Assembly (NCBI GenBank): GCA_903813345.2
Contig: CAIIXF020000388.1
Coordinates: 1 to 17,000 of the forward strand
Direction: 5' to 3'
DNA from: Owenia fusiformis
Taxonomy: Eukaryota; Annelida; Polychaeta; Sabellida; Oweniidae
DNA: 17,000 nucleotides
Shown here: positions 7,300 through 16,970 of the stretch, piece after piece
How positions within the stretch are numbered: the stretch's first letter is position 1
Layout: the number at the start of each line of letters is the position of its first letter
Notes under the pieces: model-generated
Seen by the model: only the letters and a program-made list of their open reading frames with translations
What the model was told of the DNA's origin: nothing
Database searches by the model: none
Position numbers and translations under genes: made by a program

Positions 7300-9578
7300 A
7301 AAGATATAGTTCTTTGAAAATGCTTGCCATATCATACGTGGAATTTTCGAAGAATATCATTAAAGTGTGGTGTCAGAATCAAAAATAAGAAGAATTTGAC
7401 CTAGGGAATTATGTACCCAAAATTTGAAGCAAAGCAGATATTGAGGTCCACTCCTATGAAGGCTTTCATTAGGTTTATTTGTATTCAGCCTTAATCTCGT
7501 ATTTTTACAATTTATAATGTTCTTCGGCCCCATTAAATAACATGGGGTTTTATGACAGCGATTTAAAAAAATTTAAAACACCGCAATTTCTTAACCGGAT
7601 ATCAAATCAAGATTTTGTTTCGGACTTCTGAGAAAATTCTACACTTGTTCCATAACTCATACATTAAATTAGTAGAACTTTTTATTTTGACATACTTTTC
7701 GGACACCATATCTCAAAAGTGGGTCAAAATACTTTCTGACGGCAAAAGGCTAACACTATAAGCACACTCTTTGCTACCTGTATACAAAATTTCGAAGCAA
7801 ATCATTAAAGTGTAATGTCAGAAACGCAAAAATAAGGAAAAACTATGAATTTGACCTAGATTTTGACCTGGGCATTTTGATGTCCAAATTTTAAAGCTAG
7901 ATAGCCTTCGAGGTCCCCTTCTTTAATAGGCTTTCAGAATAATAAGCTGTACTCGGTCAATATCTGGTATTTTACACATCAAAAAAATCTTTTTTCTCAT
8001 TGACATAACATGGGGCATCATATTTAGCGATTTTTGAGCTTTTAAAATGCCATAACTTTCGAACTGAGGGTCGGATTAAAATATGGTTTGCAGATTCGGA
8101 TTCCTGAGAAAATTCTACCCTTAAGTCATACCTCATACATTAAATTTAGAGAATTTTTATTTTGACCTACTTTTCGGACACGCCATAACTTTGGAACCGG
8201 AAGTCGGATCGGAATTTGGTTTGCAGATTCGGATTCCTGAGAAAATTCTACTCTTAATTCATAACTCATATGTAACATTTGGAGAATTTTTTATTTTAAC
8301 CTACTTTTCGGACACCATATCTCAAAAGTGGGTCAAAATACTCTCTGACGGCAAAAGGCTAACACTATTAGCCCACTCTTTGCTACATGTATACAAAATT
8401 TTGAAGCAAATCCTAAAAGTGTAGTGCCAGAATCGCAAAAATAAGGAAAAACTATGTATTTGACCTAGATTTTGACCTAGGGATTTTGGTGTCCAAAATT
8501 TAAAGCTAGATAGCCTTCGAGGTCCCCTTCTTTTATAGACTTTCAGAATCTTAAGCTGTACTCAGTCTTTATCTGGTATTTTACACTTCAAAAAAATCTT
8601 TTTTCTCATTGACATAACATGGGGCACCAAATTTAGCGATTTTTGAGCTTTCAAAACGCCATAACTTCCGAACCGAAAGTCGAATTAAAATTTGGTTTGC
8701 AGATTCGGATTCCTTGGAAAATTCTACCCTTTATTCATAGCTCATACGTTAAATTTGGAGAACTTTTTATTTTGACCTACTTTTCGGACACCATATCTCA
8801 AAAGTGGGTCAAAATACTTTCTGACGGCAAAAGGCTAACACTATTAGCACACTCTTTGCTACCTGTATACAAAATTTTGAATTAAAGTATTAAAGTGTAG
8901 TGTCAGAATCGTTAAAATAAGGAAAACTATGAATTTGACCTAGATTTTGACCTAGGCATTTTGGTGTCCAAATTTTGAAGCTATGTAGCTTTTGAGGTTC
9001 CCTTCTTTTATAAGCATTCATTATATTAAGCTGTACTCAGTCTATATCTTGTATTTTACACTTCGAAAAAGTCTTTTTTCCCATTGACTTAACATGGGCA
9101 CCAAATTTAGCGATTTTTGAGCTTTCAAAACGCCATAACTTCCGAACCGAGAGTCGGATCGGAATTTGGTTTGCAGATTCGGATTCCTGAGAAAATTCTA
9201 CTCTTAATTCATAACTCATACGTTAAATTTGGAGAACTTTTTATTTTGACCTACTTTTCGGACACCATATCTCAAAAGTGGGTCAAAATACTTTCTGACG
9301 GCAAAAGGCTAACACTATTAGCACACTCTTTGCTATCTGTATACAAAATTTTGAAGCAAATTATTAAAGTGTAGTGTCAGAATCGTAAAAATAAGGAAAA
9401 CTATAAATTTGACCTAGATTTTGACCTTTGACCTAGATAAAAATTTTACCTAATTTCCCAGAAACTAGATCTCATCTCCTTACTGACCCTGTAAGTAGAT
9501 TTGAGTAAGGTCTTCTAGTTGCTGAGAAAACTGGTTCGGAAAGAAAAATAATAATAATAAGAAAACTGGCAAAAGCAA
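7300..9578. repeat. Left part of the satellite: alternating S (133 bp) and L (about 340 bp) blocks
   Basis: A degenerate L/S copy (7300-7705) is followed by L 7706-8047, S 8048-8180, S 8181-8314, L 8315-8656, S 8657-8790, L 8791-9130, S 9131-9264 and a truncated L to about 9420. From there a different tail (GACCTAGATAAAAATTTTACC onward) leads to the first hairpin. S blocks begin CGCCATAACTT..GAACCGGAAG and end ACCTACTTTTCGGACA. L blocks begin CCATATCTCAAAAGTGGGTC and contain GACGGCAAAAGGCTAACAC. The S+L period is 474-477 bp. Copies are about 90% alike; the leftmost is the most decayed, as expected at an array edge. Open frames across S+L (for example 8191-8424, 8643-8885, 9117-9374) are by-products of repeated sequence. 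Confidence 0.9.
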
Positions 9579-9607
9579 TAGACTCCAGATTTTCAATCTG
9601 GAGTCTA
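9579..9607. repeat. Perfect hairpin, junction copy
   Basis: TAGACTCCAGATT (9579-9591) and AATCTGGAGTCTA (9595-9607) are exact reverse complements, giving a 13-bp stem with the loop TTC. CTAG follows seven bases after the stem. The same hairpin recurs at 13277-13304 (12-bp stem, loop TGAC, then CTAG) and four times at 16112-16304. Confidence 0.9.
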
Positions 9608-9729
9608 ATAATAACTAGACTTTGGAAATTGAACGAAGTTCAATTTCAGACTCCAGATCTAGACTTTTTTTTAGCCGAGTCATCCAGAATAAGCAGAGTC
9701 ATCCAAAATAAGCTGAGTCATCCAGAAAA

Positions 9730-9924
9730 AGATGGATGGATAAAATAGGAAGGTAGGATAGGATAGAATAGGAAGGAACGATAGGATAGAATAAGAAAGA
9801 AGGATAGGATAGAACAGAATAGGAAGAAAGGATATGATAGGAGAGGATAGGAAGGATAGGAAGGAAATGATACGAAGGAAGGATAGATAGGAAGGATAGG
9901 ATAGGGTAAGATCAGATAGGAAGG
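9730..9924 (+). repeat. Purine-rich GGATAG/GGAAGGATAG minisatellite
   Basis: About 195 bases consist of variants of GGATAG, GGAAGGATAG and AGAATAGGAAG, with almost no C on the plus strand. Equivalent tracts lie at 11940-12134, 13404-13582 and 14811-14985. Their minus-strand translations (rich in PSFL, SYP and ILSF) are low-complexity products of the repeat. The strong purine asymmetry could favour unusual DNA or R-loop structures. Confidence 0.85.
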
Positions 9925-9990
9925 ATGGATGAATTTTTCAATATTTTGTTCTCTACTCTTGACTTTCTATCAGGATACCATCAGATCGAT
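9925..9990 (+). mobile_element. Captured fragment resembling Ty3/Gypsy reverse transcriptase, copy 1
   Basis: The plus strand encodes MDEFFNILFSTLDFLSGYHQ followed by ID. Ty3/Gypsy reverse transcriptases have, around the first catalytic aspartate, an I/VDE.L..L....FSTLDL.SGYHQI block, and 12 of the 13 positions from FSTLD to GYHQI fit that consensus. The fragment covers only this block (about 22 codons), apparently with a few residues missing between the DEF and FSTLD parts. It is fused to the minisatellite on the left and to an S block on the right. It cannot encode an enzyme. Chance is unlikely given the length of the match, but a database alignment is needed to name the clade. Confidence 0.6.
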
Positions 9991-11815
9991 TTTCCGAAAT
10001 TTCAAAACGCCATAACTTCTGAACCAGGAGTCAAATCGAAATTTGATTTAAAGATTCGGATTCCTGACAAAATTCTACCCCTTATTCATAACTCATACGT
10101 TAAATTTGGCAAATTTTTATTTTGACCTACTTTTCGGACACGCCATAACTTCTGAACCGGAAGTCGGATCGAAATTTGGTTTGTAGATTCGGATTCCTGA
10201 GAAAATTCTATACTTACTTCATAACTCAAACGTTAAATTTGGAGAATTTTTTATTTTAACCTACTTTTTGGACACCATATCTCAAAAGTGGGGCAAAATA
10301 CTTCCTGACGGCAAAAGGCTAACACTATTAGCACACTCTTGTCTACATGTATACAAAATTTCGAAGAATATAATTAATCTGTAGTGTCAGAATCGCAAAA
10401 ATAAGGAAAAACCTTGAATTTGACCTAGATTTTGACCTAGGCATTTTGGGGTCCAAATTTTGAAGCTAGATGGCTTTTGAGGTCCCATTTTTTTAAAAGC
10501 TATCATTATATTAAGCTGAACTCAGTCTATATTTCGTATTTTTCACTTCAAAAAAATATTTTTTCCCATTGACTTAACATGGGCACCAAATTTAGCGATT
10601 TTTGAGCTTTCAAAACGCCATAACTTCTGAACCGGAAGTCCAATCTAAATTTGGTTTTCAGATTCGGAATCCTGAGAAAATTTCCTATAAGACTAATATC
10701 CTGGACATTTGATTCGGAGAATTTTTTTTTGGACCTCGTCTTCGGACACTGATTTCTCGAAATCGGTTCGAGATATCAAAAATCTAAATCGTGTTTCTTA
10801 ATACTACTTTTTTATGAGGAACACAATGAAAAAAAACCTGGATCGAAAATATTGAAGGACGACTGAGAAAATCGAAAAAAGTGACAAAGTACTGGATTTG
10901 ACCTAGTTCTTGACCTTTGACCTTTGGAACCGGAAGTCGGATCGAAATTTGGTTTGCAGATTCGGATTCCTGAGAAAATTCTACATTTAATTCATAACTC
11001 ATATGTTAAATTTGGAGAATTTTTTATTTTGACCTACTTTTCGGACACCATATCTCATAAGTGGGTCAAAATACTCTCTGACGGCAAAAGGCTAACACTA
11101 TAAGCACACTCTTTGCTACCTGTATACAGAATTTTGAAGCAAATCCTAAAAGTGTAGTGCCAGAATCGCAAAAATAAGGAAAAACTCTGAATTTGACCTA
11201 GATTTTGACCTAGGCATTTTGCTGTCCAAATTTTAATGCTAGATAGCCTTAGAGGTCCCCTTCTTTTATAGGCTTTCATTATGTTAAGCTGTACTCAGTC
11301 TATATCTCGTATTTTACACTTCGAAGAAGTCTTTTTCCCTATTGACTTAACATGGGGCACCAAATTTAGCGATTTTGAGATTTCAAAACGCTATAACTTC
11401 TGAACCGGAAGTCGGATCGAAATTTTGTTTGCAGATTCGGATTCCTGAGATAATTCTACACTTATTTGATAATTTACACGTTGAATTTGGAGAACTTTTT
11501 ATGTTCTGACCTACATTTCGGACGTAATTTCTCAAAATCGGTAAGAGTAATCAAAAAACGATTTGCCCTGCGGAATTAGCTTTTTTTCTAAGGAACATGA
11601 TGAAAAAAACCCGGAGCAAAAATACCGAAGGACGACTGAGAAAACTTGTAAAATAGTGAAAACCCACGATTTGACCTAGTTCTTGACCTTTGACCTAGAT
11701 AAACATTTGACCTAATTTCCCAGAAACTAGGTTTCATAACCTAGTTGACTATATTAGCAGATTTAAGTAAGTCCTTCTAGTTGCTGAGAAAAAGTGTTCG
11801 GAAAGAAAGAAAGAA

Positions 11816-13304
11816 TAATAATAACTAGACTTTGGAAATTGAACGAAGTTCAATTTCAGACTCCAGATCTAGACTTTTTTTTAGCCGAGTCATCCAGAAT
11901 AAGCAGAGTCATCCAAAATAAGCTGAGTCATCCAGAAAAAGATGGATGGATAAAATAGGAAGGTAGGATAGGATAGAATAGGAAGGAACGATAGGATAGA
12001 ATAAGAAAGAAGGATAGGATAGAACAGAATAGGAAGAAAGGATATGATAGGAGAGGATAGGAAGGATAGGAAGGAAATGATACGAAGGAAGGATAGATAG
12101 GAAGGATAGGATAGGGTAAGATCAGATAGGAAGGATGGATGAATTTTTCAATATTTTGTTCTCTACTCTTGACTTTCTATCAGGATACCATCAGATCGAT
12201 TTTCCGAAATTTCAAAACGCCATAACTTCTGAACCAGGAGTCAAATCGAAATTTGATTTAAAGATTCGGATTCCTGACAAAATTCTACCCCTTATTCATA
12301 ACTCATACGTTAAATTTGGCAAATTTTTATTTTGACCTACTTTTCGGACACGCCATAACTTCTGAACCGGAAGTCGGATCGAAATTTGGTTTGTAGATTC
12401 GGATTCCTGAGAAAATTCTATACTTACTTCATAACTCAAACGTTAAATTTGGAGAATTTTTTATTTTAACCTACTTTTTGGACACCATATCTCAAAAGTG
12501 GGGCAAAATACTTCCTGACGGCAAAAGGCTAACACTATTAGCACACTCTTGTCTACATGTATACAAAATTTCGAAGAATATAATTAATCTGTAGTGTCAG
12601 AATCGCAAAAATAAGGAAAAACCTTGAATTTGACCTAGATTTTGACCTAGGCATTTTGGGGTCCAAATTTTGAAGCTAGATGGCTTTTGAGGTCCCATTT
12701 TTTTAAAAGCTATCATTATATTAAGCTGAACTCAGTCTATATTTCGTATTTTTCACTTCAAAAAAATATTTTTTCCCATTGACTTAACATGGGCACCAAA
12801 TTTAGCGATTTTTGAGCTTTCAAAACGCCATAACTTCTGAACCGGAAGTCCAATCTAAATTTGGTTTTCAGATTCGGAATCCTGAGAAAATTTCCTATAA
12901 GACTAATATCCTGGACATTTGATTCGGAGAATTTTTTTTTGGACCTCGTCTTCGGACACTGATTTCTCGAAATCGGTTCGAGATATCAAAAATCTAAATC
13001 GTGTTTCTTAATACTACTTTTTTATGAGGAACACAATGAAAAAAAACCTGGATCGAAAATATTGAAGGACGACTGAGAAAATCGAAAAAAGTGACAAAGT
13101 ACTGGATTTGACCTAGTTCTTGACCTTTGACCTAGATAAAAATTTGACCCAATTTCCCACCAACTAGATACTGAACCTAAATATACTGTATTATGATCTT
13201 TACTGGATACCTTATAGTTATTGAAAAAACTCTTAAAGAAAAATAATAAGAAGAAGAAGAATACTGGCAAAAACAATAGACTCCAGATTGACATCTGGAG
13301 TCTA
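11816..13304. repeat. Composite satellite unit 2
   Basis: Parts in order: hairpin 11835-11857; 19-mers 11883-11939; GGATAG tract 11940-12134; RT-like fragment 12135-12200; S 12218-12350; S 12351-12484; L 12485-12825; S from 12826; tail; terminal hairpin 13277-13304 followed by CTAG (13309-13312). Bases 11816-13133 repeat 9606-10923 exactly as far as I could compare line by line, a shift of 2,210. After 13133 the two diverge: the tail continues here, whereas unit 1 jumps into its extra module. Confidence 0.9.
12135..12200 (+). mobile_element. Gypsy RT-like fragment, copy 2
   Basis: Identical to the copy at 9925-9990, as part of the 1,318-bp duplicated stretch. Confidence 0.6.
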
Positions 13305-14695
13305 ATAACTAGACTTTGGAAATTGAACGAAGTTCAATTTCAGACTCCAGATTTAGACCATTTTTAGCCGAGTCATCCAGAATAAGCGGAGTCATCCAGA
13401 AAAAGATGGATGAATAAAATAGGAAGGTAAGATAGGATAGAATAGGAAGGAACGATAGGATAGAATAAGAAAGAAGGATAGTATAGAACAGAATAGGAAG
13501 AAAGGATATGATAGGAGAGGATAGGAAGGAAAATATACGAAGGAAGGATATAGGAAGGATAGGATAGGATCAGATAGGAAGGATGGATGCATTTTTCAAT
13601 ATTTTCTTCTCTACTCTTGACTTTCTATCAGGATACCATCAGATCGATTTTCCGAAATTTCAAAACGCCATAACTTCCGAACTGGAAGTCGGATCGAAAT
13701 TCGATTTGAAGATTCGGATTCCTGACAAAATTCTACCCCTAATTCATAACTCATACATTAAATTTGGCGAATTTTAATTTTGACCTACTTTTCGGACACG
13801 CCATAACTTCGGAGCCGGAAATTGGATCGAAATTTGGTTTGCAGATTCGGATTTCTGAGACAATTCTACCCTTAATTCATAACTCATATGTTAAATTTGG
13901 AGAACTTTTATTTTGACCTACTTTTCGGACACCATATCTCAAAAGTGGGTCAAAATACTCTCTGACGGCAAAAGGCTAACACTATTAGCACATTCTTGGC
14001 TACATGTATACACAATTTCGAAGAATATAATTAAAGTGTAATGTCAGAATCGCAAAAATAAGGAAAAACTTTGAACTTGACCTAGATATTGACCTAGGCA
14101 TTTTGGTGTCCAAATTTTGAAGCTAGATGGCTTTTGAGGTCACATTCTTTTAAAAGCTTTCATTATATTTAGCTGAACTCAGTTTATATTTCGTATTTTT
14201 CACTTCAAAAAAATCTTTTTTCCCATTGACTTAACATGGGCACCAAATTTAGCAATTTTTGAGCTTTCAAAACGCCATAACTTCCGAACCGGAAGTCCGA
14301 TTCAAATTTGGTTTGCAGATTCGGATTCCTGAGATCATTCTACACTTACTTTATAACTCATATGTTGAATTTGGATAACTTTCTGTTCTGACCTACTTTC
14401 CGGACGCCATATCTCAAAATCGGTAACAGTAATCAAAAATCTGATGGCACACTTATGAAAGGGCTGTTTCTAAGCTACATGATGAAAAAAAGATGAAGAC
14501 GTTTCGATAAATAACGACGAAGATAATAGACAGAAGGTTGAAAATGTAAGATTTGACCTAGTTCTTGACCTTCGACCTAGATAAAAAATTGACCCAATTT
14601 CCGAGGAACTAGATACTGGACATAAATTGACTGAATAATGATCTTTATTGGAAGCCTTATGGTTATCGAGAAAACTGGGAAAGAATAATAAAGAA
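13305..14695. repeat. Composite satellite unit 3
   Basis: Parts in order: hairpin 13319-13328/13332-13341; two 19-mers; GGATAG tract 13404-13582; RT-like fragment 13583-13648; S 13666-13798; S 13799-13931; L 13932-14272; S 14273 to about 14405; tail to about 14690 without the TAGACTCCAGAT hairpin at its end. It is roughly 90% identical to units 1, 2 and 4, so it is older than the exact duplication. The S-to-S step is again exactly 133. Confidence 0.85.
13583..13648 (+). mobile_element. Gypsy RT-like fragment, copy 3
   Basis: Reads MDAFFNIFFSTLDFLSGYHQ followed by ID. It differs from copies 1 and 2 at two codons (E to A, L to F) and remains open. The FSTLDFLSGYHQI core is unchanged. Confidence 0.6.
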
Positions 14696-16111
14696 TAACT
14701 AGACTTTGGAAATTGAACGAGTTCAATTTCAGACTCCAGATTCAGACCTTTTTAGCCGAGTCATCCAAAATAAGCCGAGTCATCCAGAATAAGCTGAGTC
14801 ATCCAGAAAAAGATGGATGGATAAAATAGGAAGGTAGGATAGGATAGAATAGGAGGGGACGATAGGATAGAATAAGAAAGAAGGATAGGATTGGATAGGA
14901 AGAAAGGATATGATAGGATAGGATAGGAAGGAAAAGATACGAAGGAAGGATAGATAGGAAGGATAGATAGGATCAGATAGGAAGGATGGATGAATTTTTC
15001 AATATTTTCTTCTCTACTCTTGACTTTCTATCAGGATACCATCAGATCGATTTTTCTTGAAATTTCAAAACGCCATAACTTCCGAACCGGCAGTCAGATC
15101 GAAATTTAGTTTACAGATTCGGATTCCTGACAAAATTCTACTTCTAGTTCATAACTCATACGTTAAATTTGGAGATTTTTTATTTTGACCTACTTTTTGG
15201 ACACGCCATAACTTCCAAACTGGAAGTCGGATCGAAATTTGGTTTGCAGATTCGGATTCCTGACAAAATGCTACCCCTCATTCATAACTCATACGTTAAA
15301 TTTTGGGATTTTTTTATTTGGTTCTACTTTTCGGACACCATATCTCAAAAGTGGGTCAAAATACTTTCTGACGGCAAAAGGCTAACACTATTAGCACACT
15401 CTTGGCTACATGTATACACAATTTCGAAGAATATAATTGAAGTGTAGTGTCAGAATCGCCAAAATAAGGAAAACCTTTGAATTTGACCTAGATTTTGACC
15501 TTTGCATTTTGGTGTCCAAATTTTGAAACTAACTGGCTTTTGAGGTCCCCTTCTTTTGAAGGATTTCATTAAATTAAGCTGAACTCAGTCTATATTTCGT
15601 ATTTCTCACTTCAAAAAAATCTTTTTTTCCCATTGACTTAACATGGGCACCAAATTTTTGAGCTTTTAAAACGCCATAACTTCCGAACCGGAAGTCGGAT
15701 CGAAACTTGGTTTGCAGATTCATATTCCTGGGGAAATTCTTCCCTTAGTTCATAACTCATATGTTAAATTTGAGAAACCTCTAATTTCGACCTACTTTCT
15801 GGACGCCATATTTCAAAATTGGTAAGAGTAATCAAAAAATGGATGGCACATCATGAAAGGGCTGTTTCTAAGCTGCATGATGAAAAAAAGACAAAGACGT
15901 TTCGATAAATAACAACGAAGATAATGGACAGAAGGTTGAAAATGTAAAATTTGACCTAGTTCTTGACCTTTGACCTAGATAAAAAATTGACCCAATTTCC
16001 CACCAACTAGATACTGAACCTAAATGAACTGTATAATGGTCTTTACTGGATACCTTATAGTTATAGAAAAATCGTCTAAAGAATAATAAAGAAGAATACT
16101 GGCAAAAACAA
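14696..16111. repeat. Composite satellite unit 4
   Basis: Parts in order: hairpin 14709-14718/14721-14730 with a 2-base loop; three 19-mers; GGATAG tract 14811-14985; RT-like fragment 14986-15051; S 15071-15203; S 15204-15337; L 15338-15671; S 15672 to about 15803; tail to the terminal hairpin array. L lacks the AGCGATT word near its end, making this S+L step 468 rather than about 475. The open frame at 15169-15447 is a translation of S and L. Confidence 0.85.
14986..15051 (+). mobile_element. Gypsy RT-like fragment, copy 4
   Basis: Reads MDEFFNIFFSTLDFLSGYHQ followed by ID, then FFLKFQNA as it runs into the S block. The core is again intact, so the fragment has been kept as part of every composite unit. 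Confidence 0.6.
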
Positions 16112-16304
16112 TAGACTCCAGATTGACATCTGGAGTCTAATAAGAAAACTGGCAAAAGCAATAGACTCCAGATTTTCATCTGGAGTCTAATAATAAGAAA
16201 ACAGGCAAAAACAATAGACTCCAGATTTTCAATCTGGAGTCTAATAATAATAATAAAGAAAACAGGCAAAAACAATAGACTCCAGATTTTCAATCTGGAG
16301 TCTA
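16112..16304. repeat. Terminal array of four perfect hairpins
   Basis: Four units of AAAAC(A/T)GGCAAAA(A/G)CAA plus hairpin plus AATAATA spacer. Stems: 16112-16123/16128-16139 (12 bp, loop TGAC), 16162-16173/16178-16189 (12 bp, loop TTTC), 16215-16227/16231-16243 (13 bp, loop TTC) and 16276-16288/16292-16304 (13 bp, loop TTC). Start-to-start spacing is 50, 53 and 61, varying through the number of AAT repeats. Every stem is perfectly paired while the loops vary. The minus-strand frame through here (part of 15868-16293), with repeated WSLL.LPVF, is a repeat translation. Confidence 0.9.
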
Positions 16305-16312
16305 ATAACTAA
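16305..16312 (+). mobile_element. Possible Helitron-like 3' terminus (hairpin then CTAA)
   Basis: The last hairpin is followed by ATAA and CTAA (16309-16312), after which the satellite stops and unrelated sequence starts with TTG. Helitrons end in CTRR preceded by a short hairpin and usually sit 5' of a T. The same hairpin at 9579 and 13277 is followed by CTAG. The spacing of four to seven bases is shorter than usual, and no rolling-circle replicase or clear 5' TC end was found. Confidence 0.3.
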
Positions 16313-16380
16313 TTGTAACAAATTACAGAAAAATCAAGAGTAATTTTAGCATTTAATTTGGCACATGACGTGAACGAGAT
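16313..16380. other. Right flank of the satellite array
   Basis: Unique-looking AT-rich sequence directly after the last hairpin. Nothing is recognised in it. Confidence 0.4.
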
Positions 16381-16630
16381 CACACAATCGAAAAACCTTC
16401 AAATTGGCCAGCAAAAAGGAAGATGGGCACCAAAAAGTTAACCAGCTCTAGAACTTGATATCCTCTAACATCTGTCCGAATTTAGGAGAAAATCTGACAA
16501 GCGGTTTTCCTAAAATTGCGATGGCAAGTTTTATCGAAAAACTTTCAAAATGGCCACCAGAAAACAAGATGGTCACCCCAAAGTCAATCAGCTCTAGAAC
16601 TTGATATCCTAGAAAATAGAGACCCCCCAT
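16381..16630. repeat. Diverged direct duplication, period 146 bp
   Basis: CAGCTCTAGAACTTGATATCCT occurs at about 16443 and 16589, 146 bases apart. It is preceded in both copies by TCGAAAAAC(C/T)TTCAAA.TGGCCA.CA..AA..AAGATGG.CACC. The minus-strand open frame at 16448-16630 lies across this repeat and has no recognisable domain. Confidence 0.7.
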
Positions 16631-16669
16631 AAAGCAATTGGAAAGTTTGGAAGTTGCATTTGTTAATCT

Positions 16670-16970
16670 TAAATACTTTTAATGTTCCAAGAAATCACTA
16701 AGTGACATAATCATAAAAAGTTCTGGTACCCCAAACATCAAACACATTAAAAGTGCTCAGATTTAACCAGACAGCATCTTGAATTAGTTAAATTTTCCTC
16801 AGCTGCCCCCTCGCTCCCCTAAGAAGAAAATGATTGAAAAATTTCTTTAAATATATTCTATTGATTAAAACGCTCGGAAGTGTCCAGAAATCACTGAATG
16901 TGATCTTGAACTGGTAAAAGTTCTCGGGTGAACATTTATGCCCTTCTAGCACATCCTTCCCCTATTCCAA
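16670..16970. repeat. Weak direct duplication, period about 195 bp
   Basis: CCAAGAAATCACTAAGTGACAT near 16687 and CCAGAAATCACTGAATGTGAT near 16882 are similar, and both are followed some 20-30 bases later by AAAAGTTCT(C/G)G. The stretches before them (CTTTTAATGTT / TGATTAAAACG) align only loosely. It may be an older duplication of the same locus as the 146-bp pair. The C-rich run near 16803-16820 is unremarkable. Confidence 0.4.

Larger units (their letters stand above)
9606..11815. repeat. Composite satellite unit 1 (2,210 bp, expanded)
   Basis: Order of parts: hairpin GAAATTGAAC/GTTCAATTTC (9625-9634, 9638-9647); three 19-mers around GAGTCATCC (9673-9729); GGATAG minisatellite (about 9730-9924); RT-like fragment (9925-9990); S 10008-10140; S 10141-10274; L 10275-10615; S 10616 to about 10750; tail to 10923. 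It then carries an extra module absent from the other units: a truncated S from 10924, L 11047-11398, another S from 11399, and a second tail to 11815. The extra module lies between two identical TGACCTTTGACCT words (10911-10923 and 11684-11696), which suggests recombination there. Confidence 0.85.

Noticed and set aside
8191-9374. Three related plus-strand frames of 77-85 residues (around FSDTISQKWVKILSDGKRLT)
   Set aside because: They are translations of S+L satellite blocks. Other copies of the same blocks carry stops and frameshifts (for example TAA in the copy near 7758), and similarity is equally high outside the frame.
9037-11279. Minus-strand frames of 60-74 residues (MSYELRVEFSQESESANQ type)
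   Set aside because: They recur because the S block recurs; there is no independent sign of a gene.
13392-13592. 66-residue minus-strand frame rich in S, F, L, Y and P
   Set aside because: It is the translation of the GGATAG minisatellite read from the other strand.
15868-16293. 141-residue minus-strand open frame, the longest in the window
   Set aside because: It translates the hairpin array and satellite tail; its repeated WSLL.LPVF segments follow the DNA repeat. No domain is present.
16112-16304. CRISPR-like array of regularly spaced palindromic repeats
   Set aside because: The repeats are hairpins separated by low-complexity AAT-rich spacers that resemble each other, the genome is eukaryotic, and there are no cas genes. 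It is a tandem repeat, not a CRISPR array.
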